Assembly: GCF_900114485.1 (NCBI RefSeq)
Contig: NZ_FOTF01000009.1
Span: 120,483 to 184,482 of the forward strand
Direction: 5' to 3'
Length of the DNA: 64,000 nt
DNA from: Loktanella salsilacus
GTDB lineage: Bacteria > Pseudomonadota > Alphaproteobacteria > Rhodobacterales > Rhodobacteraceae
The notes under the pieces were generated by a model. It was not told the DNA's origin, did no database searches, and saw nothing but the letters and a program-made list of their open reading frames with translations. Shown here piece after piece: positions 52,856 through 63,086 of the stretch (position 1 is its first letter; the number at the start of each line of letters is the position of its first letter). The position numbers and the translations under genes were made by a program.

Positions 52856-54295
52856 ATGTCGACACCATCCGCGCCTACCCCTCGCAAGTTCCATTTCCCC
52901 TCGGCCTTTACGATCCTGCTGTCGCTGATTGTTATTGTGGCAGCCCTGACGTGGATCATCCCTGCGGGCCAATACGACCGTGTCGCATCAGAGGTCCTTG
53001 GCAAAGACGTGCCCATGGCTGGCACCTACGCACCGATGGACGCCAATCCGCAAGGCTTTTTCGATGTCATTCTGGCCCCCATTGCCGGGTTTTATGATCC
53101 AGCAAGCTATACAGCCAATGCCATTGATGTGGCTCTGTTCGTTCTGATGATCGGCGGATTCCTTGGTGTCGTCACGGCGACCGGTGCGATTGATGCTGGC
53201 ATCAAACGCGCCATGGCCCGCCTTAAGGGCCGTGAAAAGTGGATGATCCCGATCTTAATGGGACTCTTCGCTCTTGGTGGCACGACCGAAGGCATGGCCG
53301 AGGAGACATTGGTTTTTTACGTTCTGCTAACGCCAGTGATGATCGCCGCAGGCTATGACGCGTTGACGGCCGTCGCGGTGATCATGTTGGGCGCTGGTAT
53401 TGGCGTGCTGGGGTCTACGGTGAACGCCTTTTCCACCGTGATTGCATCGGACGCAGCCGGCGTGCCCTTTACCGATGGCCTTGTGCTGCGTCTCGTGCTG
53501 CTGGCCGTCACCTTTGCGGCAACAGTCGCCTACGTCATGCGCTATGCGGCACGCGTCAAAGCGGACCCATCGCAGTCGCTGGTTCGCGATTTGCACGCCG
53601 GGCACGTCGCGCATTTTATGGGCAAAGATACCACCGATACGCTGTTTACCGGCCTGCACAAAATTGTCCTCATTTTAGCAGGCCTTACCTTTGGCGTCAT
53701 GATCTGGGGTGTATCCCTTGGCGGCTGGTGGATGGCTGAAATGAGCGGCCTATTCCTGTTCGCCGGCATCGGCATTGGCATTGTCGGACGGCTGGGCGAA
53801 AAAGGGCTGGTTGACGCTTTTGTTGGCGGCGCACGCGACCTGCTGGGTGTGGCGCTGATTATCGGACTGGCCCGCGGCATTGTCGTCGTCATGGACGCCG
53901 GGCACATCACCGACACGATCCTGCACTGGGCCGAAGGCACCGTGGCTGGCCTGAACCGCGTTCTGTTCATCAACGTCATGTACTGGATCGAGGTGGCGCT
54001 GTCGTTCTTCGTCCCCTCCACCTCTGGCCTTGCCGTGCTGTCGATGCCGATCTTGGCCCCGGTCGCAGACTTTGCTGACGTATCGCGGTCACTGGTCGTC
54101 ACAGCCTTCCAGTCCGCAGAGGGCGTCGTGAACCTCGTTACGCCAACCTCTGCCGTTGTCATGGGCGGCCTCGCCATCGCCAAAGTCCCCTACGAGCGTT
54201 GGCTGCGCTTTGTCTGGCCCGTGCTTCTGGGCCTGACCATCATCGTCATGGCCACGCTGAGTATCGGCGTGCTTTTGCAAGGAACCCCCACATGA
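52856..54295 (+). CDS. YfcC-family transporter, probable arginine/ornithine exchanger
   Basis: Polytopic membrane protein of 479 residues with about 12 helices, of the YfcC/DcuC-like superfamily (AitC/ArcD2 relatives). Landmarks are [24 protein letters not shown] at the start, [35 protein letters not shown] and [20 protein letters not shown] near the end. Being first in an operon with arcA, arcB and arcC, overlapping arcA by ATGA, it very likely brings arginine in and ornithine out. It takes the place of the classical ArcD antiporter of the APC family. An FNR-type box lies upstream. Confidence 0.88.
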   Translation: MSTPSAPTPRKFHFPSAFTILLSLIVIVAALTWIIPAGQYDRVASEVLGKDVPMAGTYAPMDANPQGFFDVILAPIAGFYDPASYTANAIDVALFVLMIGGFLGVVTATGAIDAGIKRAMARLKGREKWMIPILMGLFALGGTTEGMAEETLVFYVLLTPVMIAAGYDALTAVAVIMLGAGIGVLGSTVNAFSTVIASDAAGVPFTDGLVLRLVLLAVTFAATVAYVMRYAARVKADPSQSLVRDLHAGHVAHFMGKDTTDTLFTGLHKIVLILAGLTFGVMIWGVSLGGWWMAEMSGLFLFAGIGIGIVGRLGEKGLVDAFVGGARDLLGVALIIGLARGIVVVMDAGHITDTILHWAEGTVAGLNRVLFINVMYWIEVALSFFVPSTSGLAVLSMPILAPVADFADVSRSLVVTAFQSAEGVVNLVTPTSAVVMGGLAIAKVPYERWLRFVWPVLLGLTIIVMATLSIGVLLQGTPT

Positions 54296-55509
54296 AATAT
54301 GGCGTCCATTCAGAGGCGGGCACCCTGCGCCGCGTCCTTGTTCACACCCCCGGCACCGAAATGGCACGCCTGACGCCCGCCAATTGCGCAGAGCTGCTGT
54401 TCGACGATGTGCTGTGGGTCAAACAAGCCCGGATCGAGCATATGACTTTCGTCGATGCGATGCGCAATCGCGGGGTAGAGGTCGTCTTTTTGCGCCAGCT
54501 TCTAACCGAAACACTGGCCGATCCAGAGGCGCGGCGCTGGCTGCTGTCGGCCCGCGTGACCGATAACACCGTGGGCGTCGGTCTGGCCGATGACCTGATG
54601 GCACATCTGATGGAGGTCGATGCCAATACTCTGTCCACAATCCTGATCGGTGGTCTGTCCCGCGCTGAATTGCCCATCGCGGACAGGGGCGTGCTGGCAC
54701 CAATGCTTGATCCAGCTGATTTCGTGTTACCCCCCCTGCCCAACCATATTTTTACCCGCGATACGACGGCTTGGGTTTACGGCGGCGTTGTGTTGAACCC
54801 GATGCACTGGCCAGCCCGCCGGTTAGAGACGCTGAACCTTGCTGCGATCTATCGCTTTCATCCCGACTTTAAGGACGCAGGCTTTCCGGTCTGGTGGGGC
54901 GACGCCATGACCGACCACGGCCCGGCCACGTCAGAAGGCGGCGACATCATGCCCATCGGTCATGGCACGGTCCTGATCGGTATGGGCGAACGGACAACCC
55001 CGCAGGCGGTCAGCCAGATTGCGAAGGGTCTGTTCGCTGGCGGCGGCGCGACCCGCGTTATTGCGTGCCAGTTTCCCCGCGCGCGCGGGTCCATGCATCT
55101 GGACACGGTGTTCACCTTTTGCGACCGCGATCTGGTGACGGTCTTTGCCGAAGTCACCGACGCGATCCGCTGCACGACCCTGCGACCCGGCGACGACGGC
55201 GGCATCATCGCCGAAGTCGAAACAAAGCCGTTTCTGGACGTCGTGGCAAAAGCCATTGGGGTCAAGGCGCTGCGCAGCATTCCCACGGGCGGGGACGCAT
55301 ACGAATCCGCGCGCGAGCAATGGGACGACGCCAACAACCTGCTCTGCCTCTCTCCCGGTGTGGTGGTCGGGTACGAACGGAACGTCCATTCCAACACCCT
55401 ACTGCGCAAAGCCGGAGTCGAAGTCATCACAATCCCCGGGTCAGAACTCGGACGTGGACGGGGCGGCTCTCATTGCATGACCTGCCCGCTGATCCGCGAC
55501 GAAATTTAA
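54292..55509 (+). CDS. arcA: arginine deiminase
   Basis: Converts arginine to citrulline and ammonia in the cytoplasm, 405 residues. The N-terminus [19 protein letters not shown] is typical. Catalytic regions include [26 protein letters not shown] (the usual catalytic Glu/His block), [18 protein letters not shown], and the nucleophilic Cys in [13 protein letters not shown] at the end. Length matches the family. The ATG overlaps the transporter stop, and AAGGA lies nine bases upstream. First enzyme of the three-step ATP-yielding arginine deiminase pathway encoded here. Confidence 0.97.
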   Translation: MKYGVHSEAGTLRRVLVHTPGTEMARLTPANCAELLFDDVLWVKQARIEHMTFVDAMRNRGVEVVFLRQLLTETLADPEARRWLLSARVTDNTVGVGLADDLMAHLMEVDANTLSTILIGGLSRAELPIADRGVLAPMLDPADFVLPPLPNHIFTRDTTAWVYGGVVLNPMHWPARRLETLNLAAIYRFHPDFKDAGFPVWWGDAMTDHGPATSEGGDIMPIGHGTVLIGMGERTTPQAVSQIAKGLFAGGGATRVIACQFPRARGSMHLDTVFTFCDRDLVTVFAEVTDAIRCTTLRPGDDGGIIAEVETKPFLDVVAKAIGVKALRSIPTGGDAYESAREQWDDANNLLCLSPGVVVGYERNVHSNTLLRKAGVEVITIPGSELGRGRGGSHCMTCPLIRDEI

Positions 55510-55519
55510 GGAATATTCC

Positions 55520-56521
55520 ATGCCACAGAACTTGCACGGCCGCAGCTTTCTTAAGCTGCTGGACTTCACCCCCAGCGAAATTCGCCACCTTTTGCAGCTG
55601 GCCAGCAGCCTGAAGATGGCCAAGGCAGGCGGCTATGAACGCCCCATGCTAGAGCGTAAAAACATCGCGCTGATCTTTGAAAAAGACAGCACCCGGACCC
55701 GCAGCGGGTTCGAAGTTGCGGCCTACGATCAGGGCGCACATGTCACCTATCTTGGACCATCCGGCAGCCATATCGGCCACAAGGAAACCATGAAGGACAC
55801 GGCCCGCGTGCTGGGCCGTTTCTATGACGGAATCGAATATCGCGGCTTTGGTCAAAAGGACGCCGAGGTGCTGGCCGAATTTTCCGGCGTGCCGGTCTTT
55901 AACGGGCTGACGGACGATTTCCACCCAACGCAAACGCTCGCCGACCTGATGACAATGCAGGAATTCACCCGCAAACACCTGTCCGATATCGCCGTTTGCT
56001 TCATGGGCGACGCGGGCAACAACACCGGTGCATCGCTCATGATCGGTTGCGCGTTGATCGGTATGGACGTCCGCCTGTGCGGCCCGCACAGCTGCTGGCC
56101 TGACGAAGCATTGGTCACACAGTGCCGCAAAATCGCGGAAACAACGGGCGCACGGATCACCCTGACCGAAAAGCACGCCGAAGGGCTGAAGGGCGCTGAC
56201 TTTGTCTATACCGACGTCTGGGTATCGATGGGAGAGCCGGATTCAGTCTGGACCGACCGCATCGCCTTGTTGTCGCCCTATCAGGTTAACGCAAAGGTCA
56301 TGGCGCTGACCGGCAACGCCTATGCCAAATTCATGCACTGCCTGCCCGCGTTCCATAACCGAGAGACCGAAGTCGGAGAGGCGACGTTCAAAACCTTCGG
56401 TATCGACTGCATGGAGGTGACCGAAGAGGTGTTTGAATCGGCAGCCTCTATCGTCTTTGATCAGGCCGAAAACCGGATGCATACGATCAAGGCGGTTCTT
56501 GTCGCCACGATGGGTAACTAG
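55520..56521 (+). CDS. arcB: ornithine carbamoyltransferase, catabolic
   Basis: Phosphorolyses citrulline to ornithine and carbamoyl phosphate in this pathway, 333 residues. The carbamoyl-phosphate motif is [52 protein letters not shown] (ornithine side) and the catalytic MHCLPAFHN follow. It starts ten bases after arcA with AAGGA seven bases upstream, and is followed directly by arcC. Its place with arcA and arcC makes the catabolic direction the likely one; the sequence alone does not prove it. Confidence 0.96.
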   Translation: MPQNLHGRSFLKLLDFTPSEIRHLLQLASSLKMAKAGGYERPMLERKNIALIFEKDSTRTRSGFEVAAYDQGAHVTYLGPSGSHIGHKETMKDTARVLGRFYDGIEYRGFGQKDAEVLAEFSGVPVFNGLTDDFHPTQTLADLMTMQEFTRKHLSDIAVCFMGDAGNNTGASLMIGCALIGMDVRLCGPHSCWPDEALVTQCRKIAETTGARITLTEKHAEGLKGADFVYTDVWVSMGEPDSVWTDRIALLSPYQVNAKVMALTGNAYAKFMHCLPAFHNRETEVGEATFKTFGIDCMEVTEEVFESAASIVFDQAENRMHTIKAVLVATMGN

Positions 56522-56523
56522 GA

Positions 56524-57447
56524 ATGCGCATCGTCGTAGCCCTTGGCGGCAACGCGTTGCTTCAACGCGGCCAGCCTATGACGGCTGAAGCGCAGGTCAA
56601 AAACGTGCGCGTTGCCGCTGCCGCACTGGCGGAACTTGCCCGCGATCACCAGATCGTCGTAGCCCACGGTAACGGACCGCAGGTTGGCCTGTTGGCGCTT
56701 CAGGGTGCAGCCTATGCCCCTGACGCGCCTTGGCCGCTGGATGTGCTTGGGGCCGAAACAGAAGGCATGATCGGCTACCTGATCGAACAGGAGTTGATGA
56801 ATGCCCTGCCAGCGGGCGCGCAATGTGCAACATTGTTAACCCGGGTCGAAGTGGCTGCGGACGACCCCGCATTTCAGGCGCCAACCAAACCGATCGGACC
56901 CGTCTATGCAAAGACCGAAGCTGATGACGTTGTAAAAGCACACGGCTGGGCGATGATAGAGGAGGCTTCGGGACACTTGCGACGCGTCGTGCCGTCCCCT
57001 CTTCCGCTTCGGATCCTGAGTGTGGACGCCATCAAGCTATTGATGGGCGACGGCCAGACTGTAATCTGCGCGGGCGGCGGCGGCATTCCAGTGGTCCGGG
57101 GTACTGATGGAATGATGAAGGGCGTGGAAGCTGTCATCGACAAGGACAGAACGGCGGCCCTTCTTGCGCAGGAACTTCAGGCCGATGCGCTGCTTCTGCT
57201 GACCGATGTCGCCGCAGTCTTTCGGGATTTTGGCAGCGCGAACCAAAGCGCCATCGGGAACACGACGCCTTTAGAGCTTGGCTCTCTTGATCTTGCGGCT
57301 GGTTCAATGGGGCCAAAAGTCAGCTCTGCATGTGACTTTGTCAAAGATAGCGGGTTGCGTGCTGGCATCGGTCAATTGTCCGACGCACTGGCCATCTTAG
57401 AAGGACGCAAAGGCACCCTCATTTTGCCAGACCCGGCCACTATTTAA
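56524..57447 (+). CDS. arcC: carbamate kinase
   Basis: Makes ATP from carbamoyl phosphate and ADP, 307 residues, amino-acid kinase family. Family motifs are MRIVVALGGNALLQRGQ, VVAHGNGPQVGLLALQ, VICAGGGGIPVV and the nucleotide region DKDRTAALLAQELQADALLLLTDV, ending with GSMGPKVSSACDFV. It starts two bases after arcB, so the whole transporter-arcABC unit is one transcript. It is the energy-conserving last step. Confidence 0.97.
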   Translation: MRIVVALGGNALLQRGQPMTAEAQVKNVRVAAAALAELARDHQIVVAHGNGPQVGLLALQGAAYAPDAPWPLDVLGAETEGMIGYLIEQELMNALPAGAQCATLLTRVEVAADDPAFQAPTKPIGPVYAKTEADDVVKAHGWAMIEEASGHLRRVVPSPLPLRILSVDAIKLLMGDGQTVICAGGGGIPVVRGTDGMMKGVEAVIDKDRTAALLAQELQADALLLLTDVAAVFRDFGSANQSAIGNTTPLELGSLDLAAGSMGPKVSSACDFVKDSGLRAGIGQLSDALAILEGRKGTLILPDPATI

Positions 57448-57537
57448 ATTGGTGCGACTAATTCGACGCCAGATATCACCACGTCCGCAGGACAGACAAA
57501 ACGAAGCAAAGCAGGCGTCGGGGATGCGAGGGACATC

Positions 57538-57678
57538 TTGGTTTTGGTGTTCCTGACCACCCTCATGGTCACACTTGGGGTTGCCGCTATATTTTCCCTA
57601 GCTGGCAGATCAGCCACCCAAGATCTCCCCGCGTTTTGCCGACCTGCGCATGAGGTCGCTTTCCATCCTACCTATTAA
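57538..57678 (+). CDS. possible small membrane protein downstream of arcC
   Basis: A 46-codon frame from TTG, with AGGG six bases upstream, encodes one hydrophobic helix (VFLTTLMVTLGVAAIFSLAG) and a short polar tail ending FHPTY. The same frame is open all the way back to the arcC stop, so it could equally be the tail of a decayed larger gene. It overlaps the 3' end of the convergent methyltransferase gene by 11 bases. No family is recognised. Confidence 0.3.
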   Translation: MVLVFLTTLMVTLGVAAIFSLAGRSATQDLPAFCRPAHEVAFHPTY

Positions 57679-58594
57679 TTCCATTCACATATATCGATCG
57701 CTGACTTTCTTTGATGAAAGTCCATGCAATAAAGCGACTCGTTTTTTGCCCCTGCGCCATTTCGACCACTTTGTATTCTTTGACTTTTGCTTTCCCTAAT
57801 ATGCGATAGAGCGTCTGGAGGTTATCTTTTTTCGATACCAGAGAACTAAACCAAAGACACTGGTCGGCAAATGCGACGCTCTGCTCGATCATGCTCGCGA
57901 TAAACTTTATCTCGCCCCCCGGGCACCAAAGTTCTGCGTTCTGACCGCCAAAGTTAAGCTTGCTTGTATCGTCCTTACCAAGGTTACGCCACTTACGTTC
58001 GGTGCCCTTACGCGCTTGTTCGATGGAGGAGTGAAAAGGCGGGTTACACAAAGTGACGTGAAACGCATCACCAGGTTCGATGACGCCTTTGAAGATATTC
58101 TTAGGTATTTTTTGTTGTCTAAGCGTGATTTTTAACTTGTTAGCCTCGCAAATATGCCGTGCCGATTTAATAGCAACAGGATCGATATCAACGCCGGTAA
58201 AGTGCCAGCCGTATTCGCTCTGCCCAATAAGAGGGTATACTAAGTTAGCGCCAGTGCCGATATCAAGGGCTTTGATATCGCGGCCGCGGGGGATTTCTTG
58301 ATTATTGCTAGAGGCAAGCAAATCCGCCAGATAATGAATGTAATCAGCCCGGCCGGGGATCGGAGGGCAGAGGTAATTATCAGGGATATCCCAATAATCA
58401 ATACCGTAATAGGTCTTTAGCAACGCCCGATTAAGTGTACGAACCGCCCTGTCGTCTTGAAAGTTAATTGTTGTGCGACCGGCGGGATTGAGGGTCGTAA
58501 AGGCCTCTAGCTCGGGTAACTGCGCCACCAAACGTACAAAATCGTAACCATCTTTGTGTTGATTACGCGGGTGCAGCTTCGTTTCGGTGGCCAT
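57668..58594 (-). CDS. rlmF: 23S rRNA (adenine-N6) methyltransferase, RlmF-like
   Basis: Expected to methylate N6 of A1618 of 23S rRNA, 308 residues. The N-terminal signature LHPRNQHKDGYDF is followed by AVRTLNRALLKTYYGIDYWDIP and the SAM-binding ALDIGTGANLVYPLIG. Later come VDIDPVAIKSAR and the catalytic LCNPPFHSS (NPPF motif of N6-adenine methyltransferases). I chose ATG 58594 (MATETKLHPRN); a longer frame to 58681 adds nothing conserved. Codon use is visibly more AT-rich than its neighbours, and this family is best known in gammaproteobacteria, so acquisition by transfer is plausible. Confidence 0.9.
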   Translation of the reverse strand: MATETKLHPRNQHKDGYDFVRLVAQLPELEAFTTLNPAGRTTINFQDDRAVRTLNRALLKTYYGIDYWDIPDNYLCPPIPGRADYIHYLADLLASSNNQEIPRGRDIKALDIGTGANLVYPLIGQSEYGWHFTGVDIDPVAIKSARHICEANKLKITLRQQKIPKNIFKGVIEPGDAFHVTLCNPPFHSSIEQARKGTERKWRNLGKDDTSKLNFGGQNAELWCPGGEIKFIASMIEQSVAFADQCLWFSSLVSKKDNLQTLYRILGKAKVKEYKVVEMAQGQKTSRFIAWTFIKESQRSIYVNGINR

Positions 58595-58935
58595 GGATAA
58601 GCTTTCGTTTGGGTTGGCGGAGGTGATGCGCGCCCTCCCGTCGTGAATGACCGCTATGCCCTTGGTTCGATTGAACTGCAAATCACGGCCTTAGAAACGC
58701 GATCTTACCCCGCGCGGCGTGATCCTTGCCTATCACATGTGCCTGCCCCGCCCCATAGGTCGCGCGGCGGCCCGCAGCCTGCCGCAAATATGGCAATTTG
58801 CCAGTTGTATCAGCACAGATCAGGTTTTCCGCATTCCGCAGAGGCGCTGACCTAACGTCACGCGCAATTTGTCACAAAAACTATGCTGATTTTTAATCAG
58901 TTGAAAAAAATGTGAGCCCGCAGGAGCAACTATTC
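58595..58935. other. intergenic region, methyltransferase / extracellular nuclease
   Basis: About 340 bases with divergent genes on both sides and no recognised gene or hairpin. The last 60 bases are AT-rich and presumably hold the nuclease promoter. GGAG lies nine bases before the ATG at 58936. Confidence 0.35.
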
Positions 58936-61900
58936 ATGAAAAAATCGTTTAAAATCGGCCTCTTTTTTGGTGGATTCGGCCCCGATGTCATTGATGGTAC
59001 GGCTAATAGTGACGTGATCTTTGGTGGATTCGGCAATGACCGCATTAATTCCGGCGCGGGGCACGATCGGGTTTTCGGCGGCTTTGGCGACGATACGATT
59101 TTGGGGGCTGCGGGTAGCGATACCATATTTGGCGGCGCGGGAACGGATACGGCGATCTATGAGGGCGGCGTCGACGATTACGCGATCTCGGTCAAACCTG
59201 TACGCGGATCTGGCCCGACGCAAGTTCAGGTCAGCGACGCGTCCGGCGATACGGACACGCTGCGCAGCATAGAGCAGCTTTATTTTGCCGCCGATGATTA
59301 CACCGCCGATCTAACAGGGCAGAACAACGCAGTCCTGGCGCGTGACGATGTGGCAGCGGCGGCGGCAGATATGGCCACCGTGCTGGCAGGCCTTAGCGAC
59401 AATGACTTCGACTTTGACGGTGACACTTTACAGATCACCGCGATCGACACCTCTGCCTTGACGGGCACAGCAACGCTGAACCCTGACGGCACGATTTCCT
59501 ATGACGCCGCCGGCGCGTTCGATGATCTGGCCGAAGGAGAGGTCGCAACAACGACGCTTAGCTATACCGTCACGGACGGGCGCGGCAGCGTCGATACGGC
59601 AACGGTGACGATTACCGTGACGGGCGTCAACGATGCGCCCACGCTGGATCTGTCTGACGTGATGGTCTTTGAAAACAGCACCACTGTGCTGACTGCGGTT
59701 GGCGCGGATGTGGACGGCGATGCGCTGACTTACAGCATTTCCGGCGCGGACGCGGCCCTGTTTGTCATTGACCCGGCGACGGGCGCTCTTGCCTTCGCAG
59801 AGGAACCAGATTTTGAGGCTCCGTCAGACCTAGACGGCGACAACGTCTATCAGATCGCCGTCACGGCGACCGACACTGGCGGGCTGTCCGCCACATCCGA
59901 CATTGCGGTGACTGTTGCCGACGTGGACGACGCCCCGCAAAACAGCGTCTTCGTCAGCGAAATTCACTATGACAACGCCGGTGCCGATACTGGCGAGTTC
60001 ATCGAGGTTGCGGGCACTGCGGGTGCCGACCTAACGGGCTGGTCCTTGGTTCTGTATAACGGCAACGGCGGCGCAAGTTACGATACGATCAGCCTAGACG
60101 GCGCGCTGTCGGGCACATCTGGCCAAGGGTATTTGTCCGTCAATGCGACGGGTATCCAAAACGGTGCCCCTGACGGGATCGCCTTGGTTGCCCCCGACGG
60201 CACCGTCATTGAGTTTCTATCCTATGAAGGCACCATGACCGCGACCAATGGGCCTGCAGCGGGCCTGACCTCTATTGATATCGGTGTAACCGAAAACGGC
60301 AGCGACGAGGCCGGATTATCCTTGCAGCGGCTGGAAGACGGCACTTGGACCGGCCCAATCACCGCCACCCGCGATGCGGCGAACGAGGCAGAGATTGACA
60401 CACCCCCGCCGCTGCCAGACGGGACAACGCTGATTTCGACCATTCAAGGCAGTGGTAGCGCCAGCGCCTATGTGGGGCAAACCGTCAGCGTCACGGCAGT
60501 GGTCACCATGGTCGCAGAGAACGGCTTTTACATGCAAGAAGAGGACAGCGACGCTGACGGCAATGCGGCAACATCCGAAGGGATTTTCGTCTTTACCGGC
60601 GACACACCGAACGTCACCGTTTCCTACGGCGTGACCGTCGTGGGCGAGGTGGCGGAATACTTTAACGCGACCCAGATCAACGCACAGACCTTTGAAATCA
60701 TCGGCCCGCTGGTCGATTTGCCAACGGCGGCGGGGCTATCGCTGCCCTTCGCCACGGATGACGCGCTCGAATCCGTCGAAGGCATGCGGGTGTCCTTGGA
60801 TATCGGCACGGACGACGCCCCCTTGCAGGTCATTGAGACATTCGAGCTTGGCCGCTACGGCGAAATCGTCGTGTCCGAAGGGGCCCAGTATCAGCCGACG
60901 CAGCTTTATGATGCCCAAACGCAGGCGGCCGACGTTGACGCCTTGCAAGAGGCGAATGCCGCGAACCGCCTGACCATTGACGACGGCGTTGCCGCGCAAA
61001 ACCCGACAGAGTTCGCCTATATCCCCAACACGACTGATGGCGACAACGGCAACGGCTATCTGGATATTGGTGATGACCTTAGCGCGGGCGGCACCCTGCG
61101 TATCGGGGCCGAAATCACCGCGCCGATCACCGGCGTGATGAGCTACAACTTTGGTGAATACAAACTGATCGCCGACGGTCCGCTACAGATTGACGAGGCC
61201 ACCAATACAGATGCCCGCGAAGCGGCCCCCGCCGATGTTGGCGGCACGTTGCAAGTCGCCAGCGTCAACACGCTGAACTACTTTACCACGCTCGGCCAGG
61301 ACGATTCCAATGCACGCGGGGCCGACACAGCAGAGGATTTTGCCCGTCAAACGGACAAGCTGGTCACTGCAATCACCGCGCTGGACGCCGACATCATCGG
61401 CCTGCAAGAGCTAGAGAACAACGGTTTCAGCGACGGGTCTGCCATCGCAACCTTGGTCGATGCACTGAACACCCGCGCCGGCGCAGACATCTACGCCTTT
61501 GTCGATCCGACCGGCACCGGCGGCGAAATTGGTACCGACGCCATCACGACCGGTCTGATCTACCGCGTCGATGCGGTCAGCGTCGTAAACGCCGGCATCC
61601 TTGACTACACGCCAGAGGGCGAGTCCCAACTGAACCGCCCCACCGTCGCGGCGCTGTTCGAGGATGCGAACGGAGAGCAGATCACCATCGCCGTCAATCA
61701 CTTTAAATCCAAAGGTGGTTCTGGCACTGGCGACGACGCCGACCTGGGCGACGGTCAGGGGGCCTATAACGCCACCCGCACCGAAGCAGCGATCCAGCTG
61801 ACAGAGTGGCTTGCGTCCGATCCATTCGGGTCTGGCGATAGCGACTACCTGATCATCGGCGATCTGAACGCTTACGGCCAAGAGGACCCGGTGCAGGCGA

Positions 61901-62202
61901 TCGAGGATGCGGGCTATACCAGTATGCTATCCAGCCTGATCGGCGAAGACGCCTTTAGCTATACCTTCGACGGGCAGCGCGGTGCGCTGGATCAGGCGCT
62001 GGCCAGCAGTTCGCTGACCGGTCAAGTGACCGGCATTACCGAATGGCACATCAACTCGCTTGAACCTAACATTCTTGGCTATTCGTCAGAATTCACCGAT
62101 CCAGCATGGTTCAACGCCGATGATCCCTATTCCGCATCGGACCACGATCCGCTGCTGATTGGCTTGGACCTTGGCAATTACTTGAATTTAGAAGTCGCCT
62201 GA
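58936..62202 (+). CDS. RTX-type extracellular nuclease (ExeM/NucH-like) with cadherin-like and lamin-tail domains
   Basis: Large acidic secreted protein of 1,088 residues. Near the N-terminus are RTX calcium-binding nonapeptides (GGFGNDRIN, GGFGDDTIL, GGAGTDTAI). Cadherin-like/VCBS repeats follow at about 130-330 (DTATVTITVTGVNDAPT). A lamin-tail domain comes next (VFVSEIHYDNAGADTGEFIEV), then an OB-like segment and an endonuclease/exonuclease/phosphatase domain from about 760. The last contains VASVNTLNYF, DIIGLQELENNG, VNHFKSKGG, YLIIGDLNAYG and the catalytic SDHDPLLIGL. No Sec signal is seen; RTX and acidic character suggest type I secretion. The likely role is degrading extracellular DNA for nutrients or biofilm remodelling. 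ATG 58936 is preferred over GTG 58912. Confidence 0.9.
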   Translation: MKKSFKIGLFFGGFGPDVIDGTANSDVIFGGFGNDRINSGAGHDRVFGGFGDDTILGAAGSDTIFGGAGTDTAIYEGGVDDYAISVKPVRGSGPTQVQVSDASGDTDTLRSIEQLYFAADDYTADLTGQNNAVLARDDVAAAAADMATVLAGLSDNDFDFDGDTLQITAIDTSALTGTATLNPDGTISYDAAGAFDDLAEGEVATTTLSYTVTDGRGSVDTATVTITVTGVNDAPTLDLSDVMVFENSTTVLTAVGADVDGDALTYSISGADAALFVIDPATGALAFAEEPDFEAPSDLDGDNVYQIAVTATDTGGLSATSDIAVTVADVDDAPQNSVFVSEIHYDNAGADTGEFIEVAGTAGADLTGWSLVLYNGNGGASYDTISLDGALSGTSGQGYLSVNATGIQNGAPDGIALVAPDGTVIEFLSYEGTMTATNGPAAGLTSIDIGVTENGSDEAGLSLQRLEDGTWTGPITATRDAANEAEIDTPPPLPDGTTLISTIQGSGSASAYVGQTVSVTAVVTMVAENGFYMQEEDSDADGNAATSEGIFVFTGDTPNVTVSYGVTVVGEVAEYFNATQINAQTFEIIGPLVDLPTAAGLSLPFATDDALESVEGMRVSLDIGTDDAPLQVIETFELGRYGEIVVSEGAQYQPTQLYDAQTQAADVDALQEANAANRLTIDDGVAAQNPTEFAYIPNTTDGDNGNGYLDIGDDLSAGGTLRIGAEITAPITGVMSYNFGEYKLIADGPLQIDEATNTDAREAAPADVGGTLQVASVNTLNYFTTLGQDDSNARGADTAEDFARQTDKLVTAITALDADIIGLQELENNGFSDGSAIATLVDALNTRAGADIYAFVDPTGTGGEIGTDAITTGLIYRVDAVSVVNAGILDYTPEGESQLNRPTVAALFEDANGEQITIAVNHFKSKGGSGTGDDADLGDGQGAYNATRTEAAIQLTEWLASDPFGSGDSDYLIIGDLNAYGQEDPVQAIEDAGYTSMLSSLIGEDAFSYTFDGQRGALDQALASSSLTGQVTGITEWHINSLEPNILGYSSEFTDPAWFNADDPYSASDHDPLLIGLDLGNYLNLEVA

Positions 62203-62219
62203 CCCGAGACCAGATTTTG

Positions 62220-62251
62220 AAAGGCCCCTACCATTGCGGCAGGGGCCTTTT
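62220..62251 (+). terminator. rho-independent terminator after the nuclease gene
   Basis: AAAGGCCCCT (62220-62229), an 11-base loop, then AGGGGCCTTTT (62241-62251): a strong GC-rich stem ending in T residues, 17 bases after the nuclease stop. Confidence 0.85.
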
Positions 62252-62576
62252 GCGTTTGTACGGGGACGACGGTTTTCGCCAACAAAGTCGCTGCCTATTC
62301 AGTTTCTTGGCATGTCTTTCGCTGTCCCATTGCGGCGGGTTGAAAATGCCTTCCCCGCCGCTTTTGCGGAAATCCTATAAACTAGGCAGACGCTTATTCT
62401 GCGGGCATATGCTGCTGCATTTTGGCGTCTTGGCAGGCTTGAAACTTGACGCAGATCGCGTGCCAGGCTGACGCTTGGATCGGTAGAACCCGAAAGGCCA
62501 TTTCAATGTCAGCTCGCCCCTTTGCCATGCGCAAGGCTGTAAAGATCGGACAAATTGCGAATAGGGCGAGCGGTCT
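62252..62576 (+). other. intergenic region upstream of the TRAP genes
   Basis: About 325 bases after the terminator. A short open frame at 62217-62471 begins inside the terminator and is not credible. I see no gene encoding a TRAP binding protein here. The region should contain the TRAP promoter. Confidence 0.35.
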
Positions 62577-63086
62577 ATGATGCCGAAATGGGCCCGTGCC
62601 TATGTGCGCTACGTCGAGGCGTTAAACTACCGCGTCGGCCGCTTTGCCATGTACCTACTGTTCGCCATGATGGGCGTCCTTTTGTGGTCGTCCGTGACCA
62701 AGATGATCAATGTGCCGGCCCTTTGGACGTTAGAAATGGCGCAATTCATCCTTGTGGCATACTATTTGTTAGGCGCGCCCTACACCTTTCAACTTGATAC
62801 CAACGTCAGAATGGATCTGCTTTATGCGCGGCAAAGTCCGCGGAAAAAGGCGATTTGGGATGCGATTACTGTCTTCGTCCTGATCTTCTATTTGAGCGTG
62901 ATGCTTTACGGCGCGCTTGGCAGCACTGTCTATTCCTTCGAGACGTCAGAGCGCGCACCGACCGCTTGGCGCCCTTACATGTGGCCCATCAAGACCATCA
63001 TCTGCGCCAGCTTTGTCCTGATGATCCTGCAAGCCATCGCCCATCTGATCCGCGACGTCGCCGTCTGGCGCGGAAAGGTGCTGTGA
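62577..63086 (+). CDS. TRAP transporter small permease (DctQ type)
   Basis: Small membrane subunit of a tripartite ATP-independent periplasmic transporter, 169 residues, four helices. Landmarks are FAMYLLFAMMGVLLWSSVTKM, the amphipathic TLEMAQFILVAYYLLGAPYTFQLD, and VRMDLLYARQSPRKKAIWDA, which matches the DctQ R-x-D loop. The final helix is TIICASFVLMILQAIAHL. The stop overlaps the start of the large permease gene (TGATG). No binding protein gene is next to it in the window. Confidence 0.9.
   Translation: MMPKWARAYVRYVEALNYRVGRFAMYLLFAMMGVLLWSSVTKMINVPALWTLEMAQFILVAYYLLGAPYTFQLDTNVRMDLLYARQSPRKKAIWDAITVFVLIFYLSVMLYGALGSTVYSFETSERAPTAWRPYMWPIKTIICASFVLMILQAIAHLIRDVAVWRGKVL

Noticed and set aside
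62217..62471. 84-codon frame after the nuclease gene
   Set aside because: It starts within the rho-independent terminator and has no recognisable feature.
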